The notes under the pieces are model-generated. The model had not been told where the DNA came from and searched no databases. It saw only the letters and a list, made by a program, of their open reading frames with translations. Shown here piece after piece: positions 34,589 to 42,884 of a stretch of DNA of 64,000 nucleotides. The position numbers and the translations under genes were made by a program. Source of the DNA: Bifidobacteriaceae bacterium. GTDB taxonomy: Bacteria > Actinomycetota > Actinomycetes > Actinomycetales > WQXJ01. Numbering within the stretch: the first letter of the stretch is position 1; the number at the start of each line of letters is the position of its first letter. The stretch spans positions 68,514 through 132,513 of the forward strand of contig JAISXH010000041.1 of assembly GCA_031270825.1 (NCBI GenBank), written 5' to 3'.

Positions 34589-35899
34589 TCACCGGCCGTG
34601 GAGGACGTCGGCTGGGCGCAGGCGCAGCAGGAGGCGGATGGAGGGCAGCGAGCCGCCCAGGATCACTAGGAAGACCAGGCCTGCGACCAGCGGCACCACG
34701 ACCGGGCGGGCGGCGATGGCGGAGCCGAAGACCGCGTGGCCGATCAGTTGGGCGAACCCCAGTCCGGCGGCGTAGCCGACGCCGGCCCCGACCAGGCCGA
34801 GGACCGCCATTTCGGCCAGAATCAGCCGGACCACGGCGCCATCGGATGCGCCGACCGCCTTCAAGAGACCGATTTGGGGCGCGCGTTCGATCACCGAGGC
34901 GGTCACCAGGTTGGCGATCGCCAACGCGGAGGCTATCAGCGACAGCACGGTCACCAACAGCATCAGCAGCCGGGTCTTGGCCAGGATCGACCCGGAAGAC
35001 TCGGTCACCTGGCGAACCGGTTTGGCGACCGCGTCCGGAATCACCTCTTCGATTTGATACGCGATCGCCGAGGCATATGCGGTGCAGTACCAGGTCTCCC
35101 ATTCGGAGATGGTCAGCGACTGGGGGTCGCGCGCGGCTCGGCGAGCCAAATCATTGTCCGGCGTGGTCAGAGCGCTGACCTCGACCGAGTCGACCTCGCC
35201 CGGTCGCCCGGCCAGCCTCTGGGCCGTGGCCAGCGGCACAATCACTTGATTCGACTCCTCCCCGGAAGTCGACACGATCCCCGCCACCCGGACCGCGATC
35301 GGGCCGCCGGCGCCCGACAGGGTGATGGTGTCGGCCAATTCCAATCCCTGACTGATCGCCAATTCACTGCCCACCAGGGCCAAGCCCACGTCGCCGTCCG
35401 CGATCCAACCGCCCTCGACATCCCACCAGGAACGCAGGTTCAAGATGCCGGCCACGGCGTGCTCGCCGGTGGGCAGATCGAGGGAGCGGGCGAACCAAGT
35501 GCCGACCACTGTGACCTGTTCGCCGGGAGGCGACCCGGCGGCATCGGCCAAATCGCCGTGCGCCAAACCGGCCTCGGCGGACAAGAACGGCGCGAAATCC
35601 AAGACGTTGAAAGCCCAGAAGATGGTCTTGATCTTGGGCAGGTCAGCCTCTTTGAGGGCGGCGCGCGCGGATGCGGCGCCCTCGACCTGGTAAAGCTCGT
35701 CCAAAACGGCCGCGCCCTTGGCTTGAACCCTGATGTTGGCGCCGTAGGTCTTCAATTCCTGGTTGACCTTGTCGCCGACGTCGAACATGACCCCAAGCAT
35801 GGCCGTGGCCACAGAGGCCCCCAAGGCGGTGGTGGCGGCGATCATGATCCGCTTCGAGCGGTCGCGCATCAGCGCGCCGCGCACCATCCTCCAGAACAT
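34589..35899 (-). CDS. FtsX/MacB-type ABC permease, first copy of iron operon
   Basis: The 436-residue protein has an N-terminal membrane helix (RIMIAATTALGASVATAMLGVMF), an extracytoplasmic domain, and three C-terminal helices with the FtsX signature (LLMLLVTVLSLIASALAIANLVTASVIERAPQIGLLKAVGASDGAVVRL). It starts MFWRMVRG, like its partner. It lies 12 nt after the DUF2318 gene and should pair with the second permease and the ATPase. In homologous P19/FTR1 loci these permeases are thought to move a substrate connected with iron uptake or reduction; the substrate is not known. Confidence 0.88.
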   Translation of the reverse strand: MFWRMVRGALMRDRSKRIMIAATTALGASVATAMLGVMFDVGDKVNQELKTYGANIRVQAKGAAVLDELYQVEGAASARAALKEADLPKIKTIFWAFNVLDFAPFLSAEAGLAHGDLADAAGSPPGEQVTVVGTWFARSLDLPTGEHAVAGILNLRSWWDVEGGWIADGDVGLALVGSELAISQGLELADTITLSGAGGPIAVRVAGIVSTSGEESNQVIVPLATAQRLAGRPGEVDSVEVSALTTPDNDLARRAARDPQSLTISEWETWYCTAYASAIAYQIEEVIPDAVAKPVRQVTESSGSILAKTRLLMLLVTVLSLIASALAIANLVTASVIERAPQIGLLKAVGASDGAVVRLILAEMAVLGLVGAGVGYAAGLGFAQLIGHAVFGSAIAARPVVVPLVAGLVFLVILGGSLPSIRLLLRLRPADVLHGR

Positions 35900-35911
35900 G
35901 TCGGCCGGCCC

Positions 35912-37402
35912 CTAAGCGAAAATGCCTGAGTTGGCTTCGAGTTGCGCCAAGGTGACCGTCAACTGGCCGCCGTCCAACTCGTACTCCAGCGGGATCGGGT
36001 TGCACCCGCCCTTGAAGCCGATCGTGGCCACGTTCATGATGACGTCGCAAAGGCGGCAAATGATCTTGCCATCCTTCTCGTAGTAGCCGGTGGGTCCGCA
36101 GACCTCGCAGGCGTCCAGTCCCACCCCGTAGGCGACGCCGTTCTTCTTGATGACGATGAAGCGGACCTCGACTCCGCTGGATGTGGTGTAAGCGAAGCGG
36201 TGCAAATGCCCGTCGTCGATCGCGTCCAAGTCGATCACAGCCAGTTCCCCGACGATGTCGAACTGTTCCGGCGGCGACAGCTGCGGTTCGCGCGACTCGA
36301 TCGCCACCCCCACGGTCACAGCCAAAGCCGCCGCGGCGTAGCCGGTCATGACCACACCCGAGTAGCGCCGCCGGCGCCGCGCCTGGGCCTTGAGCAGTCT
36401 GGATGCCGCCGGGGTACGGCAATCGGCGGCGGCCGCGGCCGCTGCTCCCCGACGATTCGCGATCCAGATCGACAGCGGCACGGCCAAGCTGACCACGATC
36501 AGCGCCGCGCTTTCCACCCGCTCGTGGTTGATCAGCCAGGCCATCGACCGGAAAAGCCAGGACGGGAAGGTCATGTACCACTGCGCCCGGATCGCCCGGG
36601 CGACCAACACCAGCTGGAACACGATCACGATGCCGAAGCCCGCGCTGGCACACACCAACGTGGCCACTCTGGGGGCGGCTTTGGCGCAAACATACAAGGC
36701 CGCCGCCGTCAGCAGCACCAAGGTCGCGCCGGCCGCGAATCCGAGCACCCTCAACAGCATTTCGGTCGAAGCCGGACTCTCGCCCGGCACCACGAAACTG
36801 GTCAATTGGAGCGCGACCGCAGGCACCGCCCGCAGCGCCAACAACCCGGCCGCCAGACCCAGGGCCCCGGCGCCGACAAAACCGCCCAGGCGGCGCAGTC
36901 TGGTAGACCGCCGCAGCCGGGTGGCCAGGAGAAATCGGTTAGGCCGGAGAAGTCGGGTGGGCCGCCGCAGGCCGCCGACGCCGTCTGCGGCCACCCGCTC
37001 CCCCGGGCGCCCCGGTAACGCCTCGCCCGTCCCTGAGCTCGCGGCCGCTACCGCTCCGGCCGCGACTCCCAGCTCCGCCTGACTCTTGGCCAGACGCCGG
37101 CTCGCAGCCCTGCTGTCTGCGGAGCCGGGCCGGGACAGCCACAGCCAAACCACCAGGCCAAGCTCCAGGACCACCGCCGGAGTGACGATCCACAAGTTGA
37201 CCGTCTCGCGGTTGACCAGTGTGGTCGTCTCGCGCAGGACTGTCAGAGCCACTCCCCCGACGGCCCCGGCGACCGCGCCCCACTTGAGCGCGCCAGCCCA
37301 GAACTTGCCGCGCTCAAGGGGCCGGACCAGGGCGAAGCTCAGGCTCAACACCACCGCCAATGGCATGGCGCCGACAATCACCTGGATGAATTGCCCTAAC
37401 AC
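35912..37402 (-). CDS. DUF2318 membrane protein with C-terminal Cys cluster
   Basis: The 496-residue protein has about eight to nine membrane segments and an extracytoplasmic C-terminal domain (DUF2318, about 380-490) with CEVCGPTGYYEKDGKIICRLC and a further Cys in FKGGCNPI, a likely metal or Fe-S/haem-linked redox site. The GTG start lies 46 nt after the P19 stop. Family members are encoded with FTR1 and P19 proteins and are thought to take part in extracytoplasmic iron redox chemistry. An Arg-rich low-complexity stretch (LRRPTRLLRPNRFLLATRLRR) sits in a loop near residue 150. Confidence 0.88.
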   Translation of the reverse strand: MLGQFIQVIVGAMPLAVVLSLSFALVRPLERGKFWAGALKWGAVAGAVGGVALTVLRETTTLVNRETVNLWIVTPAVVLELGLVVWLWLSRPGSADSRAASRRLAKSQAELGVAAGAVAAASSGTGEALPGRPGERVAADGVGGLRRPTRLLRPNRFLLATRLRRSTRLRRLGGFVGAGALGLAAGLLALRAVPAVALQLTSFVVPGESPASTEMLLRVLGFAAGATLVLLTAAALYVCAKAAPRVATLVCASAGFGIVIVFQLVLVARAIRAQWYMTFPSWLFRSMAWLINHERVESAALIVVSLAVPLSIWIANRRGAAAAAAADCRTPAASRLLKAQARRRRRYSGVVMTGYAAAALAVTVGVAIESREPQLSPPEQFDIVGELAVIDLDAIDDGHLHRFAYTTSSGVEVRFIVIKKNGVAYGVGLDACEVCGPTGYYEKDGKIICRLCDVIMNVATIGFKGGCNPIPLEYELDGGQLTVTLAQLEANSGIFA

Positions 37403-37448
37403 CTACGCTCGCCCCCGATCACGCTTGGCAGGACTCATTCAGCCATTC

Positions 37449-38081
37449 TTACCACTCGCGGCCATCCCACTGCCAGTTCTCCCACTCGGCCACCAGCGGA
37501 TTGGTCCAGAACTGTCCGGTCACGCCGGTCTCCTTGTCGACATGCAGAACGTGATCGTTCTCAGCCGGGGAATGGATGATGAACCGAACCGTGTATTCAC
37601 CGGCCGGCAGGGCGATGTTGGCGCCGTAGTGCGGACCGTCAGAGGCGTTCATCTGCATGAACGTGCCGGCCTGCTGCTCCGAGCCGTCCGGGTTCAGGAT
37701 TTCGTAGTCAACGGTCAGATTGGGCACGAAATCCCCGACGCCGTAGCCGAGGTCGTTTTCCTGCGCCGAGATGTCGGCCTCGATGTGGAAGTTGGATTCC
37801 GCCGCGGCCAGACCCAGACCGGCCGGCTCCATGTCGACCGGCTGGAAGTACACCCCCGCCACATTCAGAGGCGGCAGCGAGATGTCGGCGCCGATGGGGA
37901 CCTCGGTGAAGCCGGCGGCGCCTTCCTCATCTGGCCCGGGCGCCTGAGACTCTTCGCCTGTCTGGGCGGCTGGCGTGGTGGACGGAGGCGAGTCGCCGTC
38001 CGAATCATTGGCACACGCGCTCAGCCCGAAGGCGGCGATCAGGCTGAGGCCGCCGACGAAGGCGACAGTTCGGTTTTTCAT
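37449..38081 (-). CDS. P19/Tpd-type iron-uptake lipoprotein
   Basis: The protein has 210 residues. The signal peptide ends in lipobox LSAC (Cys23). The P19 fold carries the expected metal ligands: His99 and Glu101 (FHIEAD), Met144, Asp148 and His151 (MNASDGPH, same spacing as in Campylobacter P19), and His177/His180 (DHVLH). P19 proteins bind copper and iron at the cell surface and work with the FTR1 permease. GGAGAA precedes the ATG by 6 nt. It is 17 nt downstream of the FTR1 gene. Confidence 0.92.
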   Translation of the reverse strand: MKNRTVAFVGGLSLIAAFGLSACANDSDGDSPPSTTPAAQTGEESQAPGPDEEGAAGFTEVPIGADISLPPLNVAGVYFQPVDMEPAGLGLAAAESNFHIEADISAQENDLGYGVGDFVPNLTVDYEILNPDGSEQQAGTFMQMNASDGPHYGANIALPAGEYTVRFIIHSPAENDHVLHVDKETGVTGQFWTNPLVAEWENWQWDGREW

Positions 38082-38098
38082 CAGTTGTTCTCCAATTG

Positions 38099-39775
38099 CT
38101 ACTCGGTTGCGTTACTGGCTGATTGAACTGCGGTCAAGGCGGGCTCAGCCGCCGAGCTTTGGTCCGGACCGGCCGCGGCGTCATCGTTTGGGGCCGCGGC
38201 GTCATCGTTTGGGGCCGATGCCGGGTCACCGTTATTCGCCGATGCCGTGGCCGATGCCGTCGTCGATGCCGGGTCGCCGTTTTTCGCCGATGCCGTGGCC
38301 GATGCCGTGTCACCGTTTGGCGCCGGGACGGTCACGCCGGCGGGCGTCCGGCCTTGGGTCTCGCCCCGCCGCGCCAACCCAGTCCCGGCGTGAGCCCCAG
38401 TTTGAGCCTCGGCGTCCAAGACGGCATCGTCCTGGCCTTGTTGGCCGGCCGCCGCGCGACGTCCCTTTCGAACCGCCCACAGGCCCAACACGATCATCAC
38501 GACCAGGACGAAGGCCTGGGCGACAAGTGGCTCTGCCGACGGGTAGACGCCTAGCAGGTCGATGGTCGGGACGCCGTTCAGCGGTGTGATGCCCACAACC
38601 CCGGCCTCTTGGAGTTCCTTGACGCCCGCGCCGGCGAAGCTGAGGGCCAGCAGGGCCAGCAGTCCGGATGTGGCCAGGAAGAACGGGCGTAGCGGCAGGC
38701 GGATCGACAGGTAGCGGATGGCCAGGTAAACACCAACCAGCAGGACCAGGCCGATGCCCAAGCCGTACCAGATCATGGCGGCGTTGTCGCCAGCCTGGTT
38801 GGCCAGCGGCTGGAACATCAGGATGATCTCCGCGCCTTCGCGGAAAACGGCCAGGAAGGCGACGAACGCCAGCGAGAAGACCGAGCCACGGCCCAAGGAG
38901 GAGTCCATCTTCGACTTGATGTAGCTGGACCAGGCCGACGATTCGGACTTGGACAGAACCCAGTTGGACACCCACACCAGCATCGCGACCGCCAGCAGGG
39001 CGGTGACGCCTTCGGTCAACTCTTGGTTGGCGCCGGACAGGACCTGTAGCTGGTTGATGGCCACCGCCAGCAGGCCGGAGGCCAGCACCGCCAAGGCGGC
39101 GCCGGTGTAGACGGTGCCCAGCTTGTCCCGGTTGCCTGATTTGACCAGGTAAGCGATGATCGCGCCCAGCACCAATATGGCTTCGAAGCCCTCGCGCAGA
39201 ATGACCAGCAGCGATTGGACGAACAGGACCCAGGCGCTTTGGCCCTTGCCGGTTCCGTCTTCGCCCTCGCCGCCGGTGCCGTCCAGCGACGCCGCCTGGT
39301 CCGTCAGCATGCCCTCGAGCGCGTCGATGTGGCTGCGCACCTCTTCAGACGGGCCTCCGGCCTTGATCGCCTTCTTGATCAGCCCGAATTCGTACTCGGC
39401 GTCTGTGGCGGCCTGACCGGAGACAAAGCTCATCACGATCTTCTCGAAGCCTTTGGCCTCGTAGTAGCCGTAGTAGGCGTCATCGACCCGAGCGTGGGCC
39501 GCATCCAGTTCGCCGTTCTGGTAGAGCGTCCAGGCGTCTTCGAGGATGACCTCCATCTCGCTCGCGATGCCGCCCCAGGTCGGGTCCTCAGTTTCGTCCT
39601 CAGTTTGGGCGGCGGCCAGGTTGGCGGTTCGATCGGCGGTCGGGTTCTCGGTCAGGTTGACGGTTCGGTTGGCGGTCGGGTTCGCGGCCAACGCGGGCAC
39701 AGCCAAGGCCGGGGCCGCCAGGCCGACCAAGCCGAATAGGGCGACCACCAGTGCCATCCAGAGCTTGCGAGCCAC
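38099..39775 (-). CDS. FTR1-family iron permease
   Basis: The protein has 558 residues from the GTG at 39775, chosen because GGGAGG lies 5 nt upstream and a signal peptide (ARKLWMALVVALFGLVGLAAPALA) begins there. An extracytoplasmic helical domain (about 60-180) is followed by seven membrane segments with the two iron-transport motifs REGFE (194-198) and REGAE (312-316). A long C-terminal tail (about 440-558) is low-complexity (NGDPAS, NDDAAA repeats). It is the first gene of an eight-gene iron operon, directly behind a DtxR-type box. Confidence 0.92.
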   Translation of the reverse strand: MARKLWMALVVALFGLVGLAAPALAVPALAANPTANRTVNLTENPTADRTANLAAAQTEDETEDPTWGGIASEMEVILEDAWTLYQNGELDAAHARVDDAYYGYYEAKGFEKIVMSFVSGQAATDAEYEFGLIKKAIKAGGPSEEVRSHIDALEGMLTDQAASLDGTGGEGEDGTGKGQSAWVLFVQSLLVILREGFEAILVLGAIIAYLVKSGNRDKLGTVYTGAALAVLASGLLAVAINQLQVLSGANQELTEGVTALLAVAMLVWVSNWVLSKSESSAWSSYIKSKMDSSLGRGSVFSLAFVAFLAVFREGAEIILMFQPLANQAGDNAAMIWYGLGIGLVLLVGVYLAIRYLSIRLPLRPFFLATSGLLALLALSFAGAGVKELQEAGVVGITPLNGVPTIDLLGVYPSAEPLVAQAFVLVVMIVLGLWAVRKGRRAAAGQQGQDDAVLDAEAQTGAHAGTGLARRGETQGRTPAGVTVPAPNGDTASATASAKNGDPASTTASATASANNGDPASAPNDDAAAPNDDAAAGPDQSSAAEPALTAVQSASNATE

Positions 39776-39821
39776 GCATGCCTCCCATGTCGCTATGCCG
39801 AACCCCACCTTCGGCAGGGCG

Positions 39822-39839
39822 AAGGCAAGCCTAACCTAA
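39822..39839 (-). promoter_or_regulatory. DtxR/IdeR-type iron box before the FTR1 gene
   Basis: On the minus strand the sequence reads TTAGGTTAGGCTTGCCTT; the first twelve bases match the DtxR/IdeR consensus TTAGGTTAGGCTAACCTAA exactly and the second half partly. It lies 47-64 nt before the GTG start, where a -10 region would be covered. Expected effect: repression of the operon when iron is plentiful. Confidence 0.85.
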
Positions 39840-40021
39840 AGCGAAAGGGTCCAGCAATCGAATTCAGGGCCTGGCCACAAAATCGCAACGCTTTTGTGAT
39901 CTTTTTCGCTGGCCCGCCGCGCGCACCGCGCGCGACCGCCCAAGCGGCCGCCGCCGGGCCGCGCCGACGCGGCGCCTTCGGGTTGACCTGGGTTGACTCG
40001 GGCCGACTCGAGTTGGATCGG

Positions 40022-41341
40022 CTAGACGATCAGCGTGTGGGCCAGGACCTTGTCGTCGTCGTAGAGGACCGCCGATTGGCCGGCGGCCAGACCGCGCAAC
40101 GGCTCCTTCAGCCTGACGTCGAGGATCGCTCCGGCGCCCGTCCAGGGGCCGAACTGCTCCCGTCTGCCGTCGGCGGCGTCACCGGGAACACCGCCGAGGC
40201 CTCCGGCAGCATCGCCGAGCCCGTCGGCAACGCCTTCGAGGTCGCCGGGAATCTCGCCGAGTCGGCCGGGAACACCGCCGAACTGGCTCGGAATCTCGCT
40301 GAGTCCGCCGGGGACCTCGCCGAGTCGGCCGGAAGCCGTCCGGTCACCGCCCCTCGAGGTTTCGTCCGCCACCGCCACAATGGCCGGCAGACTCCGGCCA
40401 TGGGCGCGAACCTGCACTTCACACGCCAGTTCGCCAGCTAAGGCCAATGTCCGCGCGCCAGCGTCAAGCCAGACTGGTTGGCCAACCTGGAACCGTTCGA
40501 CCCACAGCGCCTCAGCCGGCCCGACTTCGACCACACCCCTAGCGGTGTCCACTGCGGTGACATAGCGCGGCCGCCCATCTGCCGCCGGCCGGCCCAACCG
40601 CAGTCCCCGCCGCTGACCCACCGTGAAGCCGAAAGCGCCGCGATGCCGGCCGACCTCGACACCGGCCTGGTCCACGATGGGGCCGGGCCGGTCTCCCAAG
40701 CGGGCGCGCAAGAATCCCATGGTGTCGCCATCGGCCACAAAGCAAATGTCAAAAGAGTCCGGTTTGGCGGACACCGGCAGACCCAAGTCCTCTGCCTCGG
40801 CCCTGACCACGGCCTTCGAGCGCACTTGGCCTAAGGGGAAGAGACAACGCGCCAAAGCCTCGGGGCCCGCCGCCGCCAGGACATAGGACTGGTCTTTGGC
40901 CCGGTCGGCGGCCCGGCGCAGCACCACGCCGCCCTCCGGGGACGCCACTTGGACCTGGGCATAGTGCCCGGTGACCACCGCGTCGAAGCCAAGCGCGCGG
41001 GCTCTGTCGGCCAGCACCTGGAACTTGATGAACTGGTTGCAGCGGACGCAGGGATTGGGGGTGCGTCCGGCCGCGTAGGTGTCCAAGAAATCGCGCACCA
41101 CCAGATCCTCGAATTCTTCCGACAAGTCCCAGACATAGAAGTCGAGCCCGAGTTTCGCCGCTGACCGGCGCGCATCCGACGCGTCCTCGATCGAGCAACA
41201 ACCCCGCGCGCCTAGGCGCGTCTGGGAGGGGTCGCGCATCAGCGCCATGTGCACGGCGGTGACTTCGTGCCCAGCCGCAGCCGCTCTGGCGGCGGCGACC
41301 GCCGAATCGACCCCTCCGGACAGGGCCGCCAACAGTCTCAC
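40022..41341 (-). CDS. mnmA: tRNA-specific 2-thiouridylase MnmA, with repeat insertion
   Basis: The protein has 439 residues. PP-loop SGGVDS (8-13), catalytic Cys98 ([14 protein letters not shown]) and Cys200 ([10 protein letters not shown]), and [13 protein letters not shown] of the central domain are all present. It thiolates U34 of Lys/Glu/Gln tRNAs using sulfur from a cysteine desulfurase, whose gene lies directly upstream with an ATGA overlap. The C-terminal beta-barrel domain is interrupted by about 70 residues (327-396) of degenerate repeats ([22 protein letters not shown]), absent from typical MnmA of about 360 residues. The barrel resumes afterwards ([26 protein letters not shown]). 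Confidence 0.92.
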   Translation of the reverse strand: MRLLAALSGGVDSAVAAARAAAAGHEVTAVHMALMRDPSQTRLGARGCCSIEDASDARRSAAKLGLDFYVWDLSEEFEDLVVRDFLDTYAAGRTPNPCVRCNQFIKFQVLADRARALGFDAVVTGHYAQVQVASPEGGVVLRRAADRAKDQSYVLAAAGPEALARCLFPLGQVRSKAVVRAEAEDLGLPVSAKPDSFDICFVADGDTMGFLRARLGDRPGPIVDQAGVEVGRHRGAFGFTVGQRRGLRLGRPAADGRPRYVTAVDTARGVVEVGPAEALWVERFQVGQPVWLDAGARTLALAGELACEVQVRAHGRSLPAIVAVADETSRGGDRTASGRLGEVPGGLSEIPSQFGGVPGRLGEIPGDLEGVADGLGDAAGGLGGVPGDAADGRREQFGPWTGAGAILDVRLKEPLRGLAAGQSAVLYDDDKVLAHTLIV

Positions 41342-42846
41342 CGCCCGACCACCCGCCCAGGTCCCTGCCCCGCCGCCGGACCCGTCCCGCTGGCCGCCAC
41401 TCGCCCGACCGCCGATGTCGACCCGCTGGCCGCCACTCGCCCGGTCGCCGGACCCGTCCCGGCGCCTGCCGGCCGCCCAGCCGCCGATCCCAACCCATCG
41501 GCCGTTACCCGCCCAACCGCCGATCCCGACCCGCTGACCGTTACCCGCCCAGCCGCCTGCGCTCGCTCGATCACTTCGGGCAACGCTCTGACCAGCGCCT
41601 CAATGTGGCCTGCAGTCGATAAGTGGCCCACTGAGACGCGCACAGCCGATGAAGCCTCGGCCTCGTCCAGCCCCATCGCCGCCAACACATGGGATGGCCG
41701 GGCCACTCCGGCGGTGCAGGCCGAACCGGTGGAGCAGGCGAACCCGGCCTGGTCCAGCAAGTAGACCAAAGTCTCGCCGCGAGCCCCTGCGACTGTGAAA
41801 TTGCGCAATCCCGGCAGATGCCGGCCGGCCGGCGTCAAGGCCGTCAGAGCCGAATGCGCCTGGATGAAAGCGTCGAGAGGCGATAAGAGCGCTTCGAGCC
41901 TGCCTGGGTCCTCCCGCCCCGCCTCGGCCAGCGCCGCCGCGAAAGCGGCCGCTCCCCGCACGTCGACCGTGCCGGACCGGATTCCCCGTTCTTGTCCCCC
42001 GCCGCCCACCAGCGGCTTCACGGCAACGTGCCTGGCCACCAGCAACGCGCCCATTCCCACCGGACCGCCCAGCTTGTGGGCCGAGAGGCTGGCCGCCGCC
42101 AACCCGGAGCCGCCGAAATCGAGGCCCGTCTTGCCGGCCGCCTGAACCCAGTCGGAGTGGACCGGCACGCCATACTCGGCCGCCAGTTCGACCAGTTCAG
42201 CCACAGGCTGGATGGCGCCCGTCTCATTGTTGGCCGCCATCAGCGAGATCAAGGCCGTCTGCGACCCATGCTGGCGCAGGTGTTGGGCCACGAAGTCGAG
42301 GTCTGCCCGGCCCGAGCGATCCACCGGGATCGCCACCACTCGCGCGACCGCCATGCTGGCACCGTCGCCAGCGTCTATCCGCCCAGTGGCACCCGCATCC
42401 CCGCCAGCCGCCCCGCCGGTGGCGGCAGAAATCTGGTCGGCCGGTCGGCCAGCCGGCCAGCCGGTGGTGCGGGTATCCCCGCTGGTAGCGCCCATGTCCC
42501 CGCCGGCCGTCCCGCCAAGCAACCGGGCGTTGTCTAACACCGCGTGATGCTCTGTCGCCCCGACCAGCAGATAGGGGCGAGCCGGTTCCTGACGGGCCAC
42601 GTAGACTCCGCGCACCGCCAGCGCATCCGCCTCTGTGCCGCCGGATGTGAACACGACCTCGGCGCTGACAGCACCGACCTCGCGTGCTATCAGGTCGCGC
42701 GCCTCGTCGAGGACTTGCCGCGCCCGCCGGGCCGGGCGGTGCAGCGCGTGCGGATTTCCGGGCACGTCCGCCTCCAGGTACGCGGCCATCGCGGCCTGGC
42801 GCATCGGGGCCCCGGCCGCATAATCAAGGTAGACGTCCGCTTTCAC
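41338..42846 (-). CDS. Cysteine desulfurase (IscS/NifS class), with insertion and repeat tail
   Basis: The 502-residue protein is longer than the usual 390. Pyridoxal phosphate Lys258 (SAHKLGGP), His101 (TEHHAVL) and the catalytic Cys377 in STGSACTAG identify the enzyme, which releases sulfur from cysteine for MnmA. Two additions are atypical: a Gly/Ala/Thr-rich insertion (about 112-165) and a C-terminal tail (about 431-502) of repeats such as [13 protein letters not shown]. The start is GTG at 42846; no clear ribosome site is seen. ATGA overlap with mnmA ensures coupled expression of the sulfur relay pair. Confidence 0.9.
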   Translation of the reverse strand: MKADVYLDYAAGAPMRQAAMAAYLEADVPGNPHALHRPARRARQVLDEARDLIAREVGAVSAEVVFTSGGTEADALAVRGVYVARQEPARPYLLVGATEHHAVLDNARLLGGTAGGDMGATSGDTRTTGWPAGRPADQISAATGGAAGGDAGATGRIDAGDGASMAVARVVAIPVDRSGRADLDFVAQHLRQHGSQTALISLMAANNETGAIQPVAELVELAAEYGVPVHSDWVQAAGKTGLDFGGSGLAAASLSAHKLGGPVGMGALLVARHVAVKPLVGGGGQERGIRSGTVDVRGAAAFAAALAEAGREDPGRLEALLSPLDAFIQAHSALTALTPAGRHLPGLRNFTVAGARGETLVYLLDQAGFACSTGSACTAGVARPSHVLAAMGLDEAEASSAVRVSVGHLSTAGHIEALVRALPEVIERAQAAGRVTVSGSGSAVGRVTADGLGSAAGRPAGAGTGPATGRVAASGSTSAVGRVAASGTGPAAGQGPGRVVGR

Positions 42847-42884
42847 CGCCAGCCATCATGCCACGCCGCCGTGGCCTGGCCGGG

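Noticed and set aside
34236-35102. Upstream extension of the second permease through the repeat cluster
   Set aside because: The extension would overlap the first permease gene and consists of repeat-encoded residues; homology starts at MFWRMSL.
39905-39960. Terminator of mnmA from the GCGCGC-ACC-GCGCGC hairpin
   Set aside because: The stem is present, but the downstream sequence on the minus strand is A-rich, not T-rich, so termination is not supported well enough to list.
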